Source: Lepeophtheirus salmonis (Eukaryota > Arthropoda > Copepoda > Siphonostomatoida > Caligidae). Taken from it: 64,000 bases of DNA. The position numbers and the translations under genes were made by a program. Shown here one piece after another: positions 50,050 through 63,100 of the stretch. Below the pieces are notes generated by a model. It was given only the letters and a program-made list of their open reading frames with translations. It was not told the origin of the DNA and ran no database searches. Numbering within the stretch: the stretch's first letter is position 1; each line of letters starts with the position of its first letter. Location: positions 11,554,301 to 11,618,300 of the forward strand of contig NC_052133.2 in NCBI RefSeq assembly GCF_016086655.4, given 5' to 3'.

Positions 50050-50690
50050 TATATTATACAGGGGCAGCAAATAAGTAATGTAACACATCTGTAACTGTAG
50101 TTTTGAGAGATGTAGAGATTCATAAAGTTGTGCTCATAAATGAAAAGCTGTTGTTGATATATTTCAAACGCAAAATTACTGACAAATTTCATTTATATAT
50201 GTCCAAGGGTAAAAAAAAAAGTTGGTGATTGCAACTTTGATTTGCACCGCCCATGACACTTCGGACATCTTCAGCATCAACCAAGCTTGGAAGCGTCTGG
50301 AAAATTATCCCAGCCTGAATGATCGTTCTTGAAGTGGTAGGTCAGTCAAGCTTACTCTCAATACTTCCGAACACAAAATCGACACCAACAAGACCTGTTC
50401 ATGGCAGAATTCGAAAATATGAAAGTCTTAAGTCAAAAATGCCCTGGGGAGTTCAAGAGGTTTGACGAGAAACTTTTCTTTACTCTAATTCATCAACAAT
50501 TCTATAAAGACAATTATAGGAGTCCTCTGTATTCTCAAAATCAATTTCTCCCCACCACAGATCGCGAACATCAACCTACTGAACTATAGCATTGGGTGAC
50601 AAGTGAAGTCCGAAACAAGTTTTGATATTTTTTTTAAATGTATACAAATAATTTTACTCTTTAAATAAACATTGATTTTAGTTAAAAAAA
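50050..50690 (+). mobile_element. Internally deleted mariner element
   Basis: The left edge reads TACAGGGGCAGCAAATAAG, a TA plus mariner-style end. Coding traces: VVIATLICTAHDTSDIFSIN, QAWKRLENYPSLNDRS and SGRSVKLTLNTSEHKIDTNK (helix-turn-helix linker with the GRS/GRP box), then IANINLLNYSIG and QVKSETS, equivalent to SPDLNPLDYSIW.QV.SE.. of the C-terminus. The catalytic middle is missing. No matching right end found. Confidence 0.6.
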
Positions 50691-50739
50691 TATTATTGAA
50701 GCTTGATAAATATTATTGGGACTTTCAACTACCGAAATC

Positions 50740-51855
50740 AACCGTTTAAAAGTCGGTTTGCTAAATTTAAACGATTTTAAATAAGCGTGGATGACAATGC
50801 ATACAGTGGCCGTCCGAAAGAGATAGCTACCGGCCAAAACATCGAAAAAGTCCAAAAATGATTTTGAATTATTGTAAAGTGATGTTGATTGACATACCTG
50901 AGACTCTACAGACATCAAAGAAATGTGTTAAACATATCGTGTAAGAAAATTTACACTAAAAAAGCATTTTGTAAATTGGGTACCACCGGAGCTCACGATC
51001 GATCAAAAACAAAAACGTCTTCAGAAATCTGTTCGTTTTTTAGACGATGTGCGTCTAGGGATGAAATATGGCTTTATCAGTACACTCCAGAGTCTAATAG
51101 ACAGTCAGCCGAGTGGACTGCACGCCGAATCGAAATCGTAGAAAATACGTAACAGTCGGCAGGCTACGTTATGGTATAAACATTATGAGATGCACATAAG
51201 GGTGAATCAGACCCCCTCCCCCCCAAGTAAGCATTATTGACTTGACCCATTATTGACCCATGAGTTTTGAATCTCACTGAAGTGATGTAACTTTCTTAAT
51301 TCTTTTTTTTCTTGATTATTAACAATGTATTTTCTACTAATTAAAATCAAAAGAACATATTTTCGAGGAAGTGCAAGTTAACAATAATAACATTAAGCAC
51401 ATAATTCTTGAAAAAAACAAAAATTAATATTTAGCGCTGCTTGCGATAGTAAAATAACCATAAAATATAAAATCCTCATTTAAAATACTTAATGTCCCCC
51501 CTGTAAAATTTAGTCAAATTTAAAAATATTCATAGGATATGTTTTTATGATAGGTAGAACATTTTTATCATACTCCCAAGTCAGTATTGCTTACTTGGGA
51601 GGGGGGCTGATGCACCCTAATACACATGTGTATAATATTCATTGATTACCCCAAAACAGAGACTGTCCCTCAATAGCGATTATTGCATAGCATTTTTGGA
51701 GTGGTTGAAAGATGAAATAACGAAGAAAAAAATGCCTGCATTTTATGAAGAAAAGTGTGTTGTTTTATGAAATACATTTAGCTTTCATGATGATTCATCA
51801 AATTTGCTGCAAACAGTTATGAGATAAAGGAAATAAATTCATATCCCACCCTGTA
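50740..51855 (+). mobile_element. Irritans-type mariner fragment carrying a nested element
   Basis: Transposase text: FAKFKRF, then SVDDNAYSGRPKEIATGQNI and EKVQK; CKKIYTKKAFCKLGTTGAHD; EIWLYQYTPESNRQSAEWTA (first catalytic D of the DETWLH..TPE motif reads DE) and QSAGYVMV up to about 51176. Then 400 bases intervene, after which IIFIDYPKTETV and ERLKDE-like text resume at 51640-51760. The right end ATATCCCACCCTGTA sits at about 51855. The wording is that of the SETMAR/irritans mariner branch. The left inverted end is not found; multiple stops. Confidence 0.8.
51199..51618. mobile_element. ~420-bp inverted-repeat element (MITE) nested in the mariner
   Basis: Left AGGGTGAATCAGACCCCCTC then CAAGTAAGCATTATTGACTTG-like text; the reverse complement of the right end is AGGGTGCATCAGCCCCCCTC then CAAGTAAGCAATACTGACTT. 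The inverted arms are about 45 bp with few mismatches. It splits the mariner transposase between QSAGYVMV and IIFIDYP. No coding. The target duplication is not clear, so the superfamily is undetermined. Confidence 0.75.
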
Positions 51856-52161
51856 TATTGAAGGCACATAAGCAGGAATTACTCTGTCTTCGATCCTTAA
51901 TATTATATATTGAGTCAAACTGAACTTAATATTAGTCATTCATGAGTACACTTGATACTTAGATGCTCTCTCCTCATTCTCAAGAATGAAAAAATAATTA
52001 TAACAGTTTTAGAAAATAAAATATATTGTTAAGATGCCAAACAAACAAAATTCCCACCCTAAAAAGTGCTAACAATATAAATAGTTGTTATAATTATTAT
52101 GTCGTTCTTAAGGGGGGAACATCAAAGCCTTTGTTCGAAAGGTTACTGATCTAAATATATA

Positions 52162-53298
52162 CATGGTGTCCACGATCAATTGGAACTACTTTAAACTTCA
52201 TCCAGATCCATAATGTGGATATTTGGGGTTAAATCATACTAATATAAAAAGTTGCGTGAACAATACACTATAACTTCCAACACAATTGTTGTAACAACAA
52301 ATAATAGTCGTCATGGAACAAGCAAGGAGAGATGCCATCCTCGAATTGGCTCGCGTGGGACACAAGCCCTCTGCTATCTACAAGCTTCTTAACTGCCCCA
52401 AGACCCCGGTCTTCAATGCCTGGAGGTTGAGGGGAAGGTGGAGTGAGCAAGCAGCTGGTCTCCAAGGCTGTGAATGAGGACCTCGGGTACAGGTTATACC
52501 AAATGGCCAAACAACACATCCTCACGGCATCCATGAAGGCCACCAGGCTCACCAACGGTAAGCGTCTCTTCAATGACCTGAAGAGCCATGGAGGAAGAAG
52601 CATCTTCTTTTCCAACGAGAAGAACTAGACTGTCGACAAAAGCTACAAAGTCCAAAATGACAGGTGGCTTGCTAAGGAGAGAGAAAAGTTCCCTGCGGTC
52701 TTCACCACAAAGTTCCCGACCTCCGTGATGACCCTGGTTGTCATCTGAAGCACCGGTGAGGTGACGCCTCCTTTCTTCTTCAATCCCAAGGAAAGGGTTA
52801 ACACGATAAGGTACTGCAAAGTCATGGAGGAGTTTGTCATACCCTGGATGAAGGATACGGCTGCTGTTCATATTCCAACAAGACTCAGCGCCCGCACACA
52901 TCGCCATGAGGACCACTAACCTCTTCAACTCCCCCGACATCACTTTCTGGGATCGTAACACCTGGCCCTCCAACTCACCCGACCTCAATCCGTGTGATTA
53001 CATCTGGTAGGGGAAGTTGGAGAGGGAGGTGTACAAGGTCAGCCACAAGAGTATCGCAGCCCGGAAGGGCTTCATTACGAGGGAGTGGAATGCTGTCGAT
53101 TCCGAGGAAGTCATCAGGGCATACAAATCGTTTAGGGGCAGGATGAAGAAGATGGTGGCAGCTGAGGGAGGACATGTTGAATAAATTTATTGTTTAATAT
53201 CATGTCTAACTTTTTCATATTAACAAACACACTCCAAATTCCAATTTTATCAAGCAGGTTGAATTTTAAGATAGTTCCAATTTATTGTGGGCACCCTG
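52162..53298 (+). mobile_element. Near-full-length mariner with TA-flanked ends
   Basis: The inverted ends CATGGTGTCCACGATCAATT and CAGGGTGCCCACAATAAATT (right, reverse complement) are flanked by TA on both sides; 1137 bp. The transposase starts at 52315 (MEQARRDAILELARVGHKPS), shifts frame near 52435, continues TRLTNGKRLFNDLKSH, stops where FSNEKN-TVDKSY should be continuous, then WLAKEREKFPAVFTTKFPTS, FQQDSAPAHIAMRT (after a shift), WPSNSPDLNPCDYIW-stop, and KMVAAEGGHVE to TAA at 53184. The catalytic motifs QDSAPAH and SPDLNPCDY survive. A frameshift and three internal stops inactivate it. It is GC-rich against the AT-rich host, and is the best-preserved mariner here. Confidence 0.9.
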
Positions 53299-53496
53299 TA
53301 TTTGTGGTCATGTATAACGGAAAATAAAACTCTGGAGCTGTTGGAGAACTATAATTGTAAGTCTAGGGTATAATTGAGGATCGAAACCCATGAAATTCCT
53401 CCTTATGTCATTCTTTGAAAAGGAGAGGGTATTTTTTTTTATTTCCTCTCTTAAGTAGCTGGTGGTGTGTGTAGCTAATTTAATGAAACTTTATGA

Positions 53497-53550
53497 AAGC
53501 TAAGCTGCTCTCCTCCAAAACATTCTTCAAATTGTCAGAGTCACCATGAT
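53497..53550 (+). repeat. Dispersed GCTAAGCTGCTC motif, copy C
   Basis: AAGCTAAGCTGCTCTCCTCC, then AAAACATTCTTCAAATTGTC and AGAGTCACCATG. Related to 22461-22510 and 34761-34810. Confidence 0.6.
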
Positions 53551-56500
53551 GATTTTCACTCCCAAGTGTTTACGATTTACAACCTTATAAATAAATATAT
53601 ATTGACTTCAATTGGCTAATTCAGATGGACTCATTTTAGTACTAAATTTTGGTACAACTCCATCTGACATTAAGCGAGAAGAGGACAATAATTTACTTCA
53701 GTACTACTTATTTAGATAGGAGGACTAACCCATCATGGGACTACACATTAATTTTACACATATTTTTTTAAGAAAAATGATCATTGATATATTACATACC
53801 CGTGATATTAAATATTCAGTTTTTTTTTTCAATTAAATAAAAGTTATTTTAACAACTAAAAAACTAAAAAGGATAATTATCGAAACTCCCATTCAATATA
53901 ATGTGTAACTAATCTTCTAGATTTTCAAAATTATATTTGTGTTTCCTCCAAAGAACTTATATAATATTTTTTGAGTTTTTTAATTCATTTTTTTACCTTA
54001 TTTGTCAATATTCTTATAATAACTACTTTTACACAAGATGAAGTCGAAGTACATATTAAATATTTAAATGTATTGAAATTATTTAAAAAGTATGTTTGTT
54101 ATCATTTTTGAATTACTCAATTAAAGTTGACTACCATCAAACGACTCAAGTCAACTTAAAATTTCAAAAGTAAGCACTCAATAATTGAGGTGTACTACAA
54201 TTGGAACAAACTTTGATCTATTCCAAATCTGGAACAAATGGATTGTGACTAAGTTTTTTGTTTCATTTTGTAACAAAAATGGTAATATCATATTAATTTT
54301 TGATATGACGTAGTTGGGTCTCAATCCCTATCTCAATTTTACCACAAGGTAAAACTTTTAACACATAAAGAAAAATTTGGTAATATCGATTTTAAAGTCA
54401 AATTATATTTTTAACATCAGTATATCTTTTAAATATACGCAGTTATAAATGAAAAAAGGTTTTTATTGTCTGGCTTGCTTTCCATTTTTCTCTGCGTCGC
54501 TCTTTTTCAAGGAACAAATGCTTAATATAACAATTTGAATACTGTATTAGTCGTTGTGATACCATTTATACTGTTGGTATGACTAATATTTTATGATATT
54601 TCAACTTTTATATAACAATGTTTGTATTATTGTAAATTTATAGAGTAAAAACGATCGTAACCACTTTGTTTGATAAAGAAAAAAAAAATCTTTCAGAGTT
54701 GGTTCCAATTACCTGATCTGAACTAATATCACTTCTCGATTGAAAGGGGGGATCAGATGCCACCTATTAGAGAAATCTAGTGATCCTATTTCTCCATCTC
54801 TACAACTGGCTAAAGATGAAAATAAACGGAAATGTATTTTATTAGTCATCTAACCTCTGGTATGAGAATGGAAAACTCGACTGTGATGAACTCCTCTGGA
54901 GGGGACAAAGTTTGTTCCAATTGTAGTGCACAATCCTGTATATGTATAATAATATATTTTAGTGACCTTACATGACGCAATTGAAATTTTAAGAAAAAAC
55001 CTTCGCACATTGGTGTAACAAGTCTTAAGCGGCATAAACTTTTAAATAACTCATCACTTGCAAAACATTTTTCACAATAAATCAACACCCAAAATTAGGC
55101 ACATAATATAATTACAAAGATGGAGGATTTGATATATCAACCGGGAAAAATATAGATGGGAGACATATCGAAACTTCTTGTGAATGAATGAAATGAACCT
55201 AAAGTAGATATGTATATAAATGAAAAAAATAAAATAATGATCCCATCCAATTTGAGCGGAGCACTGGGGCAAGTACCCTTGGCCACGCTCTTGAGATAGG
55301 CCCCTGGCTAGATATTATTTTATTAAATAATTTAAATGTACTTGAATAATTAGGATATACTTTTAAAAAGAAGATCATAAAAATAGAAAATGTAATTTTA
55401 AATATAGAAAGAAACATTATTTTCTAATTAATTGTCAATATATGTTACATAAAGATAATTAATTGAAGAAGTCCTTAATAATGTTTTTTTTTAATCTTGT
55501 TTAAAAAAAAAACACAACTCGATAAATATAATGAAAAATTTTACTAAAGAAAAATGGCAATACATTTTTTTTCTTAAAAAAATAAAGTAATTCGTAAATA
55601 GAGCCTCAATTTAATTAATGGCATAATAAAACAAAGGTCTAACACAATTATCTTTGACCGAGGCACTAATCTCAATAAAACTGGCGTTTTTGATAATCCA
55701 ACTCTTATAGAAATTTAAGATCATTTCTATAAATTTATGAAGTAAAAACGATTCCTGATTTAATTATATGCTAAATATACTCTAATAGATACGCTTTTGT
55801 TTTTCCTGGCTTAAATGACAAACCTACCTTCCCCTTTTGTTAATTTTCTATAGTTCCTTTAAGTAGTTTGTTACGAATATTATGTAGCAGTCTTTGAAGG
55901 TAGTTATTTTTTATTACTCCAAGACACGAAGCGTAATCTTCTACCAAAAATAACAACGTAAATATATATATATATTCTGCTTTATCAAAACTTGTTGGTA
56001 TTTTTTATTTAAGTCTCCTACAATCCTTTTTTTTCTGGGTCCGAAAGAACATATAAACTACAGTGGTTGTTTCAACCGCGGCAAAAAAGCATATGTATAC
56101 ACGGGATTGACGTCAGCAGGATGGCTAGGTTGCATATATTTTATCCATAGCATTATACATTTGTTTACTTAATTCATTTGGTCATTCCCTTACAGTTCCT
56201 TAGAAATAATTAAATTATAAAAAAATATTTTTGTCAAGGCTCAAATCTTCTAGTTCTAGATGTATTGTTCTATCTGATATTTAATTACGGGACAAATATA
56301 CACATATACAATGAAAGTTTAAATTTAAAAAAAATATTCTTATGTTCATTTAGAAGAACAGGTTCATGCAGTACAGCAAAAAAGTAAGTGTCCTTGATTG
56401 GCTCGTTAGGTGTCGATTTGGCATTCATATGATAAAAAAATAGAAAGTCTGATAGGAAGTGTCCCCTCAATCATTTATGCGATCTGATGTAGAAGAAACG

Positions 56501-56990
56501 GAAACTCCAAAAGATTGGATGACTATTTCACGCAGTTGCTTTATATGTTTGGACACCCTCTTGGTCTCAAAAGACTCGGTGAACGAACTTTGGACATCTT
56601 AGTAGCATTCGACGAAGGCGTTGCTTAGAATATGACAATTTTAAGAGAGATAGCAACAAGCGTGTGTGTGGCTAAAGCTCACCACATCATTTTAAAAATA
56701 GAAAAGTGGAGTACATGTTTTTAGGCTTGTAAATCCTAAGTGATGTATAAACGGAAAAATGATGAAATAGAATAAATGGTGCTAAAGTTTTTAAGAGAAT
56801 ATTATATTTCAAATTTGCACGAGATCAAACAAACATTAGATATCAACTTTTGCCTTCAAAAATAATAGTAAATTGAATGAAAGATAAAGTTCAAATTATG
56901 TACATAACAAAATCTGATTCAGATATTTTGCAGAACACACAAAATAATAAAATGATAACTCTTTTTCACAAGAAAATCATCCATTAATTT
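53551..56990. other. AT-rich stretch, no gene
   Basis: A GC-richer patch at 55248-55315 (minus strand GCCAGGGGCCTATCTCAAG) may be a scrap of a repeat. Otherwise nothing supported. Confidence 0.35.
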
Positions 56991-57150
56991 GATTTAATAA
57001 CTATATTTTTATTTAATTAATGATTAATGACTATATTTGTATTTAATTAATGATTAATAACTATATTTTTATTTAATTAATGATTAATAACTGTATTTTT
57101 ATTTAATTAATGATTAATAACTATATTTTTATTTAATTAATTTAATAAAC
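56991..57150 (+). repeat. Minisatellite, five 30-bp units
   Basis: The unit CTATATTTTTATTTAATTAA plus TGATTAATAA starts at 57001 and repeats at exact 30-bp steps (57031, 57061, 57091, 57121), each with 0-2 changes; the last unit decays at its 3' half. Confidence 0.95.
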
Positions 57151-58659
57151 AATTTTAATTCATTTTAAGTTGTCCAGTTATTGGTTTAGCGCAATAGTTC
57201 AAAGAGACAAATCTAGATTACTGCAAATAATATTTTAATCGATTAACTAAGCCAGTAGTGTTTGCAGAGCGAATAAATACATGTAATGAAGTTTTAAATT
57301 TACTTGTTTAAAAAAAAAAAACTAATTAACGAGGACGTTAATAAACAAAACATAATTACTTTAATAAACAGCTTCAATCAAACCGTTTCCAATTTAGTTC
57401 AATTAATGTCCTATGAAAAGATATCATTTGTTTCCGAGCAGTACATGATAAAATTTTCAAATAAAATAACAATTATAGAACTTAACATGAAATAAGTTTA
57501 TATGTTACTTTATAGGTGAATTACTCTACATCGAGTAATCCATATAATCATGAGTTAATCCAATTAATGATGCATAGCATTCATTTCTTATAATATAATT
57601 CATAAATATCCTAGAGTAATAGTTTAACTTGCTGTCACAATAAATTATCATAATTAATTTGAAATGAAATAAATCTCAACCCAACTTCATTACGTGCCGT
57701 GTCTTCAGTTTGAGTAGTGGCGATAATAAAGATTTGTCGGATTCAAATTGGCAAAATATGGACTAGTTCATGCTTAACATGTTAAATAATCCACAGTTAG
57801 GTTCTGTATCTATGTAACTTTAAAATTCCTGAGGTTAAAGGTACATATTCCAGCATATATCGTCTATTTAGGTATATATAAATATATGTACAGGGAAGGA
57901 TGAGGCATCTTTGATAATAAACTCTTCAAAAATGAAACTCAAATCTATAATCATCTAGGAAATCAAATCAGAGACACCTTTTTTAACACTTATAATGAAT
58001 TATAAAAGGGAGATCAAATCCAAACACAAGAGGTAAAACAAGAATGACTTAATGTGGACTCATTTATAGATGAAAACAAGTTCATCAAGAGACCCTCTTC
58101 TCCAATACAAGAAAAATATGATGAACTAAAAAGGAACTGACAATCTCATAACTACATATATTATAGATATTCCTTCAAAAATGTTTTCCTTCGATGAAAA
58201 GAGGTACTTCCTCCATTCTCACTAATATTGGCGATCTGCAATTAAAGGTTAAATTTGAAATGAATGAAAGAAAATCTTGTATAAAGTATTTTCTCTTTCT
58301 ACGATAGAATTGATAGTTGTTTTTGAAGCACTTTTTCAAGTATAACCACCAAAAAAGGAAATTTTTTGACAAAATCTTTCACCAAACGATCCACAATTCC
58401 ATGATTGATTACTTAAATCCATAGACATCAATGTTTTGAGTCTAATAATGACCTAGGAGGCCTCATAAAATATTTTGCACCTTCCCTGGTAACCGTAAGG
58501 GAATTCGTAAAAAAAATCACTATAATCCTCTCTCCAATCCCATCCATACCTGACGGTTCCGTTATTTTATTCAATGCATTTCAGTCTCAGAATAAGTGGA
58601 GGATTGTTTTTGTTTGGTTGCCTTCTACACAAATAAATAGTGAGTCTTTAAATTCTTCC
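57151..58659. other. No gene recognised
   Basis: Faint coding-like text on the plus strand near 57900-58140 and on the minus strand near 58440-58660 cannot be assigned. Confidence 0.35.
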
Positions 58660-59020
58660 CGGGCGAAGAAAATATATATATTCTAAATACATTTGGCTTG
58701 GACTAAGAATATGATCCCAGACAGAATTTATTAATAACGAACCATGCCTTGCTGCTTTATTGCTTCAACAAACTTATCCTTAAAATATTCTTTAGCAAGG
58801 TAGCTCCTTATAATTAAATTAGTCATGTTATATGGATCTACTAGGTTGACTCTTGGTTTGAAGGATATTTGTTGAAATGAATTTTTGAGCAATTTCACCA
58901 GTGGTTGAGTTTTTCAAGTTTCAAGGACGTCATTTAAGGTATTTAATGTCCTTTCAGGGATTTGTTTTGTTACGAGCTCACTCTCAAATAGCGATAACCC
59001 CTATTCAGTTCGAATTAGAG
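58660..59020 (-). pseudogene. Unrecognised degenerate ORF
   Basis: On the minus strand one frame is nearly open: SLFESELVTKQIPERTLNTL, NDVLET, a stop, then QPLVKLLKNSFQQISFKPRV, NLVDPYNMTNLIIRSYLAKE and YFKDKFVEAIKQQGMVRY followed by stops. Its composition looks like real protein rather than AT noise, but I recognise no family. A retroelement ORF1 remnant is one possibility. Confidence 0.35.
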
Positions 59021-59758
59021 TTTCACTGAATCTTGAATTCTAATAATCGATCAACAAATAAAGTAAATTTGAATATTTTCGCATTTATCTTCTAACAACT
59101 TACATAATAACATAGAGTGTATATGGACATGTTTGTCATTCAATTACCTCTTTTAATCAGTTTGATTTTTTTCAAATAACAAGTAGTCAATTTGAGTTAA
59201 AGTTTTTACTCAATTTGAAATTGTAAATATCTGTAATTAATGAAAGGAAATATATATGAATTGTTTAAGACTGCTAAAATATCGTCTCCATATCTCACAA
59301 TACCAAGGCGTTTAATTTAAATGCGCTTTCTCGATATCGATATCTGAAAAATACTATTTAATTACATTAGTTGAAATTCAACCAAATAATTAGAAAATGC
59401 TGATTTCAATTTAAAACTCTGGCGGATTAGAATTATAAAACAGCCTAAAATAAAATTGGTGTATTTAAACAAAATCCATTATTTTTAACAGATTTTTTTA
59501 CATTAATCTTCTTGGTAATTCTTACATGGCAGTCCTATTATTTATTTACATTTTCCACAATTGGTCCATCAGAGCGTGGCGCATCATTGAAATCAGAACT
59601 ACTAGAACGGAATTGACTAAACCAAAATTGCAGGTGATTGGCTTTTATAGTATCCAAGGTATAAACATTATTCATATTTTTAGTATTCTGGCTTACATTT
59701 TCGCCTTGTTTGAAAAAAACCTGTTACATAAGCATATTTTGTCCTTGTTTGTAACCAC

Positions 59759-60176
59759 TAGTATTGTGTCGGTCCTTATTTAGGACCGAGTACCACGGTC
59801 CAGTCCAGTCCGGTACAATCCAATCAAATCCCATTTGTCGGTCCTTAAAGAATGTAAAATCGACCCCTCGTGACGTCAAATGGGGTGTTTTTCCTCTTTT
59901 TAACAATATAACATATTCATATTATATTATATTATCATGAAAAATATAATATTTTTTGTAATATATTTGCAATAACCTTAGTACATATTTCATATATCTT
60001 ATTTGCCTTAAAAACTATCGATATTCTTATGAAAAATTCCAAGGACCGGCAGTCCTAAGGATCGGTCCCAAGGATCAACGGTCTTAAGGACCGGACTCAA
60101 GTTAGGATCTTAAGTACCGAAAGGACTGGTTGTAAGACTGGATTGGATCGGAAAAATAAGGACAGATACAAAAGTA
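59759..60176. mobile_element. hAT-like non-autonomous element rich in GGTCC motifs
   Basis: Left end TAGTATTGTGTCGGTCCTTA and, as reverse complement, right end TACTTTTGTATCTGTCCTTA are inverted. Both flanks inside are packed with GGACCG, GGTCC, AAGGACCGG and CAGTCCAGTCC words (59785-59860 and 60040-60160) around an AT-rich core. No coding. The layout mirrors 9604-10109, though the target duplication is not preserved here. Confidence 0.65.
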
Positions 60177-63100
60177 GTGTCAAATGTCCATCTTTGACGG
60201 GTGATCAAATAATACTGAGTCAAACAATCACGAAACTTATATTCAAGTTTTTTTAGTACGAAATCTTATGTTACTAACGCCATATATTCTAAACTGATTG
60301 CACTTATAGAAAGAGAGATAAACATTAAATAAGTCATTTATTGGAAACATAATGGATTTCTGATTACTACATAAATTATATTCTTACAGTTAGATTAAAA
60401 ACGAGTTCAACAGTTGGGATGAATTAACTAACTACATTATATTGTATTTTGGAATCTGTTTAAATTCTCTATTGGACGGAAAGTAGATAAATACAATGCA
60501 TAAGAGTACTGAACTCAGTTTCTAAGTTAAAACACAATTTTGATTTGTTTAGGCCTCAGTTTATTAATAAAGTCTACCCTTACACAATATGAATCAATGC
60601 ATATTATAGTTTGATATTATGTAAGCCTATGTAGTTACATTTTAATTAATTATATGGGTTAGTACCAGTACGACATTTTGAAATATAAAATTTGAGATAT
60701 TATTTATTTATATTGGGCGTCAACATAAACCTAATCTGGAACAAAAATTAAAAACAGGAGAAAATCCCAATCAATTTTGGTACTTCATATCTACATACAA
60801 CCCAATATTTTATAAACATATTTGAGTCAAATATAGTCTTAATATTCAAATTGGTGAGATGAGATCAGATACCAAATAATTTTGATTACTTTAACTTCAA
60901 TTTGTGACACACAAAATAATTTGTTTACAAAAATTGACAGTAATATGTCGTTGAAGAATGCAAAAGATAACTTACACTTTTGAAGAGGAAAAAATCTTTA
61001 TAGCTTGATTTTGTATTGACCAGGCATATATGTAATATTCAACACAATAATTAACATACCTTTTATTATAGCAATTTTTGTACTTAATTTACAAAACACT
61101 TATTTAAAACTAAAATAATGTTAATTAAACAATAGATTACTCAATATATATAAAGAACCTATCCACACAACCTCCTTAATATAACCTTGAAATAAATAAT
61201 TAGTAGTTCTTCCACTAAGTAACAATTATTGTTAAAGAGAAGAATAAATTCTTGTTAAAAAGTGATCAATAATAAACGCAGAAACAGGGGCGTATCCCAT
61301 CGCCCATAGAAACCCCTCAGTTGTTTTACTTTGACTTCAAATATTTATTTATTATATTATTTTTAGATATGACTGCTATGAATCTTATTCATGATTAAAT
61401 TGATCAATGATCACTCGATGTAGACTAATTCACGTATAAAATAACATGTTCGAATAAACTTTTAATTTATTTTTCAATTCTATGATTATTATTTTATTTA
61501 AAAATCCTAGTTTGACTTACTCAACATTAGTATTGAGTAATCCATGGTAATATTTGTTATGAATATTGATCCTAATGGTTAATCATTTCATAGATTTTAA
61601 CTTTATTATATTTCTCTGGGATGTAAAGTTTTTATTTTTCTAGATTGATTCTTTCTTTTTTTTTACATTTTTTGATACTACAAAATACTTTGATTATAAT
61701 ATTAAAAAATTACTGGATATTATTGACAAAAAAATAAATGTTGGGAATATTGTTGGGTAAAACAAAATTACAGAGTCAAAAGATTTACGTAGAGAACTTA
61801 ATATTATATTATATGTGTGACATTTTTGAATAAATATTAAATTCTGAAGGTTAATACAATCGTCATCTTCCACCCAATCAACTCTTTTTTTTTTTGTTGT
61901 TGTAAGTATACAATTTATTTCTAACATTGCCTTGAGTTCCAACAAATTTGAAATTTCATCTTCTCTAAAAAACTTTTGTACTATTTCATCGTTTTTCTAT
62001 TTACACTTCATCTCAGCCATTGCCATTATACTAGTCCATTTTTTTTAATTGTCACTTCAGTTTCTGTATCATAAAAAGGGCTTATATTTTTTTCTTAAGA
62101 TACTTCTTTTCATTTCTCTATTTAATTTATGTTTCAAAATCTTCTTGTTTATAATGAAAAGAGTAGACTAGTTTTTTTTAGAGTCATCTACGAATTTACC
62201 AACTATATCAACAATAATTATTGTAGATAAAGACTAATTATATAGTATTTTTTACGAGTAGTATCTAATAAATTGGTTTAGCTGATTTCCATTTATTAAA
62301 AATGTCCATGTTTTATGTAGAAAATGTATACTAAAAAAATATTACTTTATTATCTCTGAGCTTTTGACCAGATGCGTTACCAATTTGGCACCAGGGAACC
62401 ACCCAAGTTGAAGGTATATTTCACGTTTAAGAAGAATAATAACTTTTTTATGCAAATTATTTATTTATTTTCAACTTAATGGACAACAAAATAATATATT
62501 CTTATTGTTCAGATCAGTAATTGATAATTTTCTTGTGTCTTCAAACTTTCCATTCGATGTTTCAATTTTACTTATTGGTCGTTTGAATGGAAAATGGAAG
62601 ATTCCCTTTTACCATTAATTTTTGTATTAATTATTTCGGAAATATTTTTTTTTCCTTTAATAATTATGAGGAAAGATTTACCTTATACTATAAATAAAAA
62701 ATGCCCATGAACAATGTATATATTTATTTTTACCTAATCTTTTCCTCTAAAGATGCTTTGACAGACATTCATACAAACTATTAATTAATATTTATTAAGA
62801 AATATATTTGTTTAAGTTTATAATGTTTAAATATTCTTTTTTCCTTTTGGGCTGGATATATGATCATTTAGTCAATGGATTAGTTGTTAGAGTTATACAC
62901 TTCATGACGTAAGACGTTAAGATTATTAAAAATCTTTGTCATGCTATTAATTCACTTATATTTAAAATTTACACCGTATATTTTATTACATTTCAATTTT
63001 TCTACTACTTCTATTATTAATGTTCTGGACGATGATTGGTTCAACTAGTATAAAATTCTGTTAAATTTTGAATAAGTACACCTTCCCATTTTAATTAAAT

